From Miltoncostaea sp963703045 (GTDB lineage: Bacteria > Actinomycetota > Thermoleophilia > Miltoncostaeales > Miltoncostaeaceae): DNA of 64,000 bases. The notes below the pieces were generated by a model. It saw only the letters and a list, made by a program, of their open reading frames with translations. It did no database searches and was not told the origin of the DNA. Of this stretch, positions 58,319 through 64,000 are shown one piece after another. The translations under genes and the position numbers were made by a program. The stretch is taken from the NCBI GenBank assembly GCA_963703045.1, contig OY969782.1:372001-436000 (forward strand), given 5' to 3'. Numbering within the stretch: position 1 is the first letter of the stretch; every line of letters begins with the position of its first letter.

Positions 58319-59573
58319 TCACGCCGCGGGCGGCTCCGGCAGCGCCTCGCGGAGCAGGTGGAGCGCGGTCGCGACCGACCGGGCGCGGATGCCCTCGCGC
58401 TCGCCCCCTCTCCGCTGGGTGACGTGGCGCACGCCGTCGGGCCCGGCGAGGCCGACGTGGACCAGGCCCACCGGAGTGCGGGGCGTGCCGCCGTCCGGCC
58501 CGGCGACGCCCGTGATCGACAGCGCCCAGTCGCTGCCGATCAGCTCGCGCGCGCCCAGGGCCATCGCCTCGGCGCACTCGGGCGAGACCGCGCCGTGCGC
58601 GGCGATGACGGCCGGGTCAACGCCGAGCAGGCCGGTCTTGACCGCGTCGGAGTAGGCGATGACGCCGCCGAGCACGTAGGCCGACGAGCCCGGGAGCGCG
58701 GTGAGGCGGGCACCGAGGCCCCCGCCGGTGCACGACTCGGCGACGGCCACCGTCTGGCCCGCCGCGCGCAGCCGCCGGGCCACGACCTCGTCGAACGCCC
58801 GCCCCGTCGCGGCTGAAGAGCGCGTCGCCCAACCCGGCCGCGATGGTCCGCTCGAGGGCGTCGGCGGCGTCGGTGTCGCCGGGAGCCGACCGCACGGTCA
58901 CCTCCAGCTCGCCGTCGCGGGCGCAGATGCCGACCCGCAGGCGCGCCCAGTCCCGGGGGTCGAACCCCTCGAGCGCCGCGACCAGCTGCGACTCGGGCAC
59001 CGCGTGGATGCGCAGCACGCGCTCGTGCGCCCCGTCGGCGCGGGCGATCACCCCGGCCAGCGGCTCCTCGCCGAGCGCGTCCCGCCACATCCGCGCGAGC
59101 TCCCAGGGCGGTCCTGGCAGCACGGCGACCACGACTCCCTCGTGCGTGAGCAGGCACCCCGGCGCCGTGCCGGGCGGCGGCAGCACGCGGGATCCCGCCG
59201 GCAACGACGCCTGCTTGCGCTGCACCCGTCGCCGCACCCCCCCGTCGCCGGAGATGCCGATGCTGCGCTCCTCGACCATCGCCAGGGCCGCCGCGTCGAT
59301 CGCGAGCTCGCGCCCCGTGGCGCGCGCCACCGCCTCCATCGTGCGGTCGTCGTGGGTCGGCCCGAGGCCCCCCGACACGCACACGAGCGCCACCCCCGAC
59401 GCCATCAGCCGCCCGAGGGCGCCCGCGATCTCGTCCATCTCGTCCGAGACCATCTCCCAGACGGCGATCTCGACCCCGAGCGACTCCAGCGACCGCGCCA
59501 GGAACCCGGCGTTGCGCTCCTGGATGCGGCCGCGCAGCACCTCGTCGCCGGTGACGAGGATCGCCGCCCGCAC
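58319..59573 (-). CDS. cinA: CinA-family protein (nicotinamide-nucleotide amidase), one frameshift as given
   Basis: About 418 residues. N-terminal MoCF/COG1058 domain: ILVTGDEVLRGRIQERN, SGGLGPTHDDRTMEAVA and the linker KQASLPAGSRVLPP. C-terminal CinA/PncC amidase domain: VAVAESCTGGGLGARLTALPGSS, GVIAYSDAVK, SITGVAGPDGGTP. At about 58812-58816 one extra base separates them. The amidase recycles nicotinamide mononucleotide in the NAD cycle, in line with the nicotinamidase-like gene at 40 kb. GTG start, 13 bp after the RodZ-like gene. Confidence 0.92.
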
Positions 59574-59586
59574 GGGGGCGGCGGGG

Positions 59587-60408
59587 TCAGGCGTCCTCGA
59601 CCCCGTTCGGAGTCAGGGTCCAGGTGCCACCCTCGGCGCCGAGGGTGGTCGAGGCCTTCTTGCCGATCTTGACGTCGAGCTCCGCCGGGTTGGCGGCCTG
59701 CACCCAGATGCCCTGCGACACGCGGAAGGTCTGCGAGGAGCCCGGGACGATGACGCCCTCGAAGACCACGCGGCCCGCCTCGTTGCGGCTGCGCACCTTG
59801 ACCCAGCAGCCGTTGACCCCCGTGCCGGTGAGCACGATCGCCGTGCGCCGCGCCTGCTGGGGGCGCTCGGTGGAGTCGGTGTCGGGCTCGACGACGGCCG
59901 GGGCGGTCACCCCGCTCGCCGCCGGGGGGGTCGAGACCGGCGAGACGACCTTGGGCGTCGAGCCCTCCCCCACCCCGAGCCAGACCAGCACGGCGACCGA
60001 CATGACCCCGCCGATCGCCAGCCACAGCAGCTGGACCTCGGTGCGGCGGGGACGGGCGCGACGCCGGGGCGGGACGCCGCCTGGGCCGCGGGCCGTCGCG
60101 GGGGGGCGGTGCGACCGCGCCGCGGGGCGCGGCATGTGCGGCCGGGCGTCCGACGCGGTCCGGAACTCGCGGAACTCGCCGAACCGCGACTCGTACTCGT
60201 CGAGCACGAGCCGCCCGTCGAGGTCGAGGAAGTCCGCGTACGTGCGGAGGAAGCCGCGCACGTAGGTGGGCGACGGCATGAGGTCGAACTGCTCCTCTTC
60301 CATCGCCCGGAGGTATTTGGCCCGGATCTTGGTCTCGGCCTCGCAGTCGAGGATGTCGAACCCTCGGCGCAGGCGAGCCTCACGGAGTGTGTTTCCGATT
60401 TCGAACAT
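59587..60408 (-). CDS. RodZ-like helix-turn-helix membrane protein
   Basis: A 273-residue bitopic protein. N-terminal HTH_25 domain (IGNTLREARLRRGFDILDCE, IRAKYLRAMEEEQFDLMPS, YVRGFLRTYADFLDLDG), a basic proline-rich linker, one membrane helix (VQLLWLAIGGVMSVAVLVWLG, about 124-144) and a C-terminal beta-rich DUF4115 domain outside the cell (GTGVNGCWVKVRSRNEAG, ASTTLGAEGGTWTLTPNG). RodZ links MreB to cell-wall synthesis; no mreB is here and the short actinobacterial form may act differently. It lies between ftsK and cinA. Confidence 0.85.
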   Translation of the reverse strand: MFEIGNTLREARLRRGFDILDCEAETKIRAKYLRAMEEEQFDLMPSPTYVRGFLRTYADFLDLDGRLVLDEYESRFGEFREFRTASDARPHMPRPAARSHRPPATARGPGGVPPRRRARPRRTEVQLLWLAIGGVMSVAVLVWLGVGEGSTPKVVSPVSTPPAASGVTAPAVVEPDTDSTERPQQARRTAIVLTGTGVNGCWVKVRSRNEAGRVVFEGVIVPGSSQTFRVSQGIWVQAANPAELDVKIGKKASTTLGAEGGTWTLTPNGVEDA

Positions 60409-60483
60409 GGCGAGGGTGCGAGCGACGTCCTCCCGCTCGGAGCGGCACCCTAGCCCAGTACGCGCGGGCCGCGCAACCCGGCG

Positions 60484-62791
60484 TCACTCCACCTCGGCCT
60501 CCTCGGGCTCCGGGGAGCGGCGCAGGATGCGGTCGACGTCGCCCGCGCCCACCAGGACGGTGCGGGGCTTCGAGCCCTCGTGGCCCGACACGATCCCCAT
60601 GCGCTCCATCGAGTCGACGAGCCGGCCGGCGCGGGCGTAGCCCACCCCCAGGCGGCGCTGCAGCAGCGACACCGAGGCGGTGCCCTGCTCGACGACCATG
60701 TCGATCGCCCGCTCGATCATGTCGTCGGCGTCGGTGTCGACCGGGTCGTCGACCGGGTCCGGCCGGTCCATCAGCTCCCGGCGCATCTCCGGCTTGCCCT
60801 GCGCGCGCCAGTGATCGGTGATGGCGAGGATCTCGTCCTCGCCCACGTACGCGCCCTGCAGGCGCTGCAGGCGGGACGTGCCGACCGGCCGGAACAGCAT
60901 GTCGCCGTGGCCGAGCAGCGACTCGGCGCCGCCCGCGTCGAGCACGACCCGGGAGTCGACCTGCGACGAGACCGCGAAGGCGATCCGCGAGGGGACGTTG
61001 GCCTTGATCATCCCCGTGATGACGTCGGCCGAGGGCCGCTGGGTCGCCAGCACGAGGTGGATGCCGACCGCGCGGCTCTTCTGCGCCAGCCGGATGATCG
61101 AGTCCTCGACCTCGGCGGGCGAGACCATCATCAGGTCGGCCAGCTCGTCGATGACGACGAGGATCGTCGGCATCGGCGGCTCGCCCGACGCGGCCCGCGC
61201 CTCGTTCCAGTCGCGCAGGTTGCGGGCCCGCTTCATGCCCATCAGCTCGTAGCGGCTCTCCATCTCGCGCACGATGTTGGAGAGCACCGCCGCGGCGTCC
61301 TTCATGTTGGTGACGACCGGCGTGAGCAGGTGCGGGATGCTCTCGTAGTGGTTGAGCTCGACCTTCTTGGGGTCGATGAGGATCATCCGCAGGTCCTCGG
61401 GCGTCGAGCGCAGCAGCACCGACGCCAGCAGCGCGTTCAGGCAGACGCTCTTGCCGGTGCCGGTCGAGCCCGCGATCAGCAGGTGGGGCATCTTGGCGAG
61501 GTCGATGTAGACCGGCTTGCCGCCCAGGTCGAGGCCGAGCCACGCCATGAGCGGCCCGGCGTGGGCCGGGAACTCGCGGGTGATGTCGCCGAGGGTGACC
61601 AGGGAGGCCTCGGGGTTCGGCACCTCGACGCCGACCGCCTGCTTGCCGGGGATCGGGGCGATGATGCGCAGCTCCTCGCGCGAGGCGAGGGCGTAGGCGA
61701 GGTCGTCGCGCAGCGCCGTGATGCGCCCGACCTTCGTGCCGGGGGCGAGCTGCAGCTCGTAGCGCGTGACCCGCGGGCCGCCGACGGTGTCGGCGACCTT
61801 CGCCTCGATGCCGAAGTGCCCGAGGGCCTCCTCGAGCATCTGGCTCGTGCGGCGGATCAGCTCCTCGGGCTGGCTGATCGGCCCGCTGGAGCGGCGCAGC
61901 AGGCTGAGCGGCGGACGGCGGTACACCGCGCCGGTGCGCGCGCCCCGCACCGTCACGGGGCGCGCCGGTGCGGGCGTCGGCGCGAAGACGCGCTCGAGCT
62001 CGGGCGCCTCGTCGGCCAGCCCGAGCTGGTCGTCGTCGAGGTCGGGCTCCGCCGGCGCCGCGACGGCCCCCGTGGGGGCCCCGGCGCCGCGCGACAGCGG
62101 ATCGTCGTCGATGCGCTCGCCGACCAGCGCCGGCGACGGCGGCATCTCGGAGGGCCCGTCGAACAGGTCGGAGAACGCGTCGGCGCCGTCGACGAGCGGC
62201 CGCGCCGCGACCGGCTTCGCGCGCCGGCGGCCGATCAGGGTGGGGGGCTCCATCGCGTCCATGCGCTCGCGCACGCCCCGGACGGCGCCCGCCGTCGCCG
62301 TGGTCGCGACCCGGCCGACCTGGCGAGAGGCGATCACCGCACCCTCACCGCCGCGCCGGACGGCCACGCCGAGGGAGGCGCCCGAGATGAGGATCGCCGA
62401 GGCGATCAACGCGACGGCCACGAGCAGCGCCGTGCCGAAGCCGCCCACCGTGCGTGCTGGTGGCCCAGTAGCCGAGCTCGCCGATGTACCCGCCGCGCGC
62501 GCCGAGGCCGCCGTCGAACCAGCTCTCGCGCGCCACGCCGCCGATGCCGAGGCTGCCCCCGGCGAGGGCGATCACGAGGGCGACCGCGCCGACCCCCACC
62601 CCGAGCCGCATGGGGCGCGCGGCCAGCAGGGGGTGGTCGAGGATCAGGGCGATGCCGATGAGGATGAGCGCGAGCGGCGCGAGCGCGACGGCGCGGCCGA
62701 TGAGCAGCCGCAGGGCCTCCTCCAGCCATCCGCCCACGGGGCCGCCGACGCCGAGGAACAGCGATACCGCGAGGAAGACGCCGACGGCCAC
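60484..62791 (-). CDS. ftsK: DNA translocase FtsK/SpoIIIE, one frameshift as given
   Basis: At least 769 residues. Four or so N-terminal membrane helices (GVFLAVSLFLGVGGPVGG onward), a charged linker, the alpha/beta domain VTRYELQLAPGTKVGRI, the motor with AGSTGTGKSVCLNALLA, Walker B TILVVIDELADLMMV and LATQRPSADVITG, and a C-terminal gamma winged helix (QRRLGVGYARAGRLVDSME) that reads KOPS. One extra base near 62452 splits the membrane part. GTG 62791 is the first standard start, but basic sequence (RRRRPAKPAGRGKRDD) continues in frame upstream; ATC at 62897-62899 has GGGAGG 6 nt before it. Confidence 0.92.
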
Positions 62792-62981
62792 CAGGCCGAG
62801 GCCGATCAGCTCCCGCGTCTGGGTGTCGTCGCGCTTCCCGCGGCCCGCGGGCTTCGCGGGGCGGCGACGACGATTCGGATGGGCGACCTGCGTGCCGATC
62901 TCACACCTCCCGGATGCGCGACGTACGGGCGCACGCCCGCGTCGGGGAGATTGGCCGTGGGCGCCCGTGTTCCTGCCGGGC

Positions 62982-63005
62982 TAGGGTTCGGTCACCATTC
63001 CGAAC
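62982..63005 (+). promoter_or_regulatory. Promoter and inverted repeat of the superoxide dismutase gene
   Basis: TAGGGT (62982-62987) is a likely -10. GTTCGG and CCGAAC (62986-62991, 63000-63005), 8 bp apart, form an inverted repeat over the expected transcription start, a candidate operator. Confidence 0.5.
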
Positions 63006-63035
63006 AGGACGAGAACCCATCAGGAGGCGCTTTCC

Positions 63036-63647
63036 GTGGCCAACGCCCCTCACCAGCTCTCCCCCATCTCCAAGCCGGACAAGATCCTGAAGCTCGATGG
63101 GATCTCGGCCGAGTCCGTCGAGGCCCACTGGGGTCTCTACGAGGCATACGTCAAGAAGTACAACGAGGTCCAGGAGAAGCTGGGGGGCGCCGACCGCTCC
63201 GCGGCCAACCAGATCTACTCCGAGTACCGCGGGCTCCGCGAGCAGCTCACGTTCGCCATCGGCGGCATCAAGAACCACGAGCTCTACTTCTCGAACCTCG
63301 GCAACCAGGGCGGCTCGCCGTCCGACGTGCTCGCCGGTCAGGTCGAGAAGGACTTCGGCTCCCACGACGCGATGATCACCGAGCTGCGCGCGGGCGGCAT
63401 GGCCGGTCGCGGGTGGGCCTGGGTCGCCTGGGACTGGGACTGGAGCCGCCTCGACGTCTACATCGGCGACGCCCAGAACTCGTTCCCGGTGTGGAACGCG
63501 ACCCCGATCCTGGCGCTCGACGTGTACGAGCACTCGTACATCCGCGACTTCTCGACCGCCCGCCCGAAGTACATCGAGGCCTTCGTCGCCAACATCGACT
63601 GGGCCGACGTCTCCTCGCGCTGGGAGCGCATCGCGAAGGAGCTGTAG
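63036..63647 (+). CDS. sodA: Fe/Mn superoxide dismutase
   Basis: A 203-residue superoxide dismutase. Metal ligands are His31 (VEAHWGLYEAYVKKYNE), His81 (KNHELYFSNL), Asp162 and His166 (LALDVYEHSYI). The second-shell residues GGSPSD and GWAWVAWDWDW differ from E. coli SodA/SodB, so metal choice is not clear. GTG start with AGGAGG 8 nt upstream. Cytoplasmic, no signal peptide. Divergent from ftsK. Confidence 0.95.
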   Translation: MANAPHQLSPISKPDKILKLDGISAESVEAHWGLYEAYVKKYNEVQEKLGGADRSAANQIYSEYRGLREQLTFAIGGIKNHELYFSNLGNQGGSPSDVLAGQVEKDFGSHDAMITELRAGGMAGRGWAWVAWDWDWSRLDVYIGDAQNSFPVWNATPILALDVYEHSYIRDFSTARPKYIEAFVANIDWADVSSRWERIAKEL

Positions 63648-63649
63648 CA

Positions 63650-63665
63650 CCGGGCGCGCGCCCGG
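63650..63665. terminator. Palindrome after superoxide dismutase
   Basis: CCGGGCGCGCGCCCGG, a perfect 16-nt palindrome 3 bp after the stop codon, between convergent genes. Confidence 0.55.
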
Positions 63666-63677
63666 CGGCCCCTGCGC

Positions 63678-64000
63678 TCAGCGGGCGTCGCCGGGCCGCC
63701 CGGCGCCCCGTCCCCCTCGCCGAGCTCACGCTCCACCTCGTCGAGCCGGTCGTCGTGGGCGTCGAGCACGCGCCGCCCGAGCGAGTGCACCAGACGCGGG
63801 TAGCGCGTGCGGTGGGTGATCTCCTCGGCGCGGCCCTCCGATTCGACGGCGGCATCGCGCAGCGCCGCGATCTCGACCCGCATCGCGCAGGCTCGCCCTC
63901 AGGGCCGCCTCGTCGCCGAGGTCGCCCGCCAGCAGCCGCACCGCCGGCTCGGACTGGATGCGCGGGAACGACGTCGGCAGGGCGATCCACTCCCGGAGGG
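63678..64000 (-). CDS. Partial protein, possibly PadR-type regulator C-terminus, frameshifted as given
   Basis: The 3' part of a gene running in from the right edge. It reads LREWIALPTSFPRIQSEPAV, VRLLAGDLGDEAALRASLRDA, then after one extra base near 63886 MRVEIAALRDAAVESEGRAE and YPRLVHSLGRRVLDAHDDRL. The helical pattern resembles the C-terminal dimerisation domain of PadR/Vir-type regulators, a weak resemblance. A second shift in the GC-rich tail would be needed to reach the stop at 63678. Without the N-terminus I cannot name it. Confidence 0.5.

Overview
The window is a dense, very GC-rich actinobacterial chromosome segment with about 66 genes. I see no rRNA, tRNA, CRISPR array, prophage or insertion sequence. 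The closest fit is a deep-branching actinomycete such as class Thermoleophilia. That is an inference from four things: the ftsK-rodZ-like-cinA-recA and miaB-miaA-dapF-dapL gene order, an F420 reductase, MurT/GatD peptidoglycan amidation, and many leaderless start codons.

Layout. 0-3 kb: cysK end, polyphosphate kinase 2, a NIL-domain protein and cysE (sulfur/cysteine theme). 3-8 kb: an SDR, then the operon pcrA-folD-npdG. 8-11 kb: nitroreductase, zincin peptidase and a secreted/anchored FtsH. 11.4-18.5 kb: an eight-gene thiamine operon on the minus strand behind one TPP riboswitch: thiL, an ABC importer (ATPase, permease, lipoprotein), thiO, thiS, thiG and a ThiE-ThiD fusion. 18.6-25.6 kb: CheW, photolyase, SRPBCC protein, two unknown envelope or secreted proteins, a DUF2079 membrane protein and an LLM flavin/F420 oxidoreductase. 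25.6-28.6 kb: an SDR behind a perfect TetR-type operator, its likely TetR, an MBL hydrolase and a PilZ protein. 28.7-30.8 kb: a 47-codon gene missed by length cut-offs, a serine-recombinase-like protein without its catalytic serine, and ino1. 30.9-36 kb: two ABC ATPase/permease pairs and a diguanylate cyclase. 36-38.6 kb: an Rpf-like wall enzyme and the primary sigma factor. 38.7-42.7 kb: YqgE, small proteins, nicotinamidase-like hydrolase, NrtR-like regulator, MBL enzyme and rpiA. 42.8-46 kb: murT-methyltransferase-gatD-small protein. 46-50 kb: BKACE-GNAT fusion, two tandem ATP-grasp proteins and dut. 50-63.7 kb: dapL-dapF-miaA, miaB, AAA+ ATPase, methyltransferase, recA with a LexA box, cinA, rodZ-like, ftsK and superoxide dismutase.

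Three general signals stand out. (1) At least eleven genes have a TAnnnT -10 hexamer ending 6-8 nt before the start codon, so they are probably transcribed without a leader. (2) Three genes can only start at CTG. (3) About twenty single-base frameshifts crowd 40.19-42.29 kb, and at least seven more are scattered in conserved genes. Intact motifs in every interrupted gene make assembly error much more likely than real decay. Interrupted genes are therefore annotated as whole loci.
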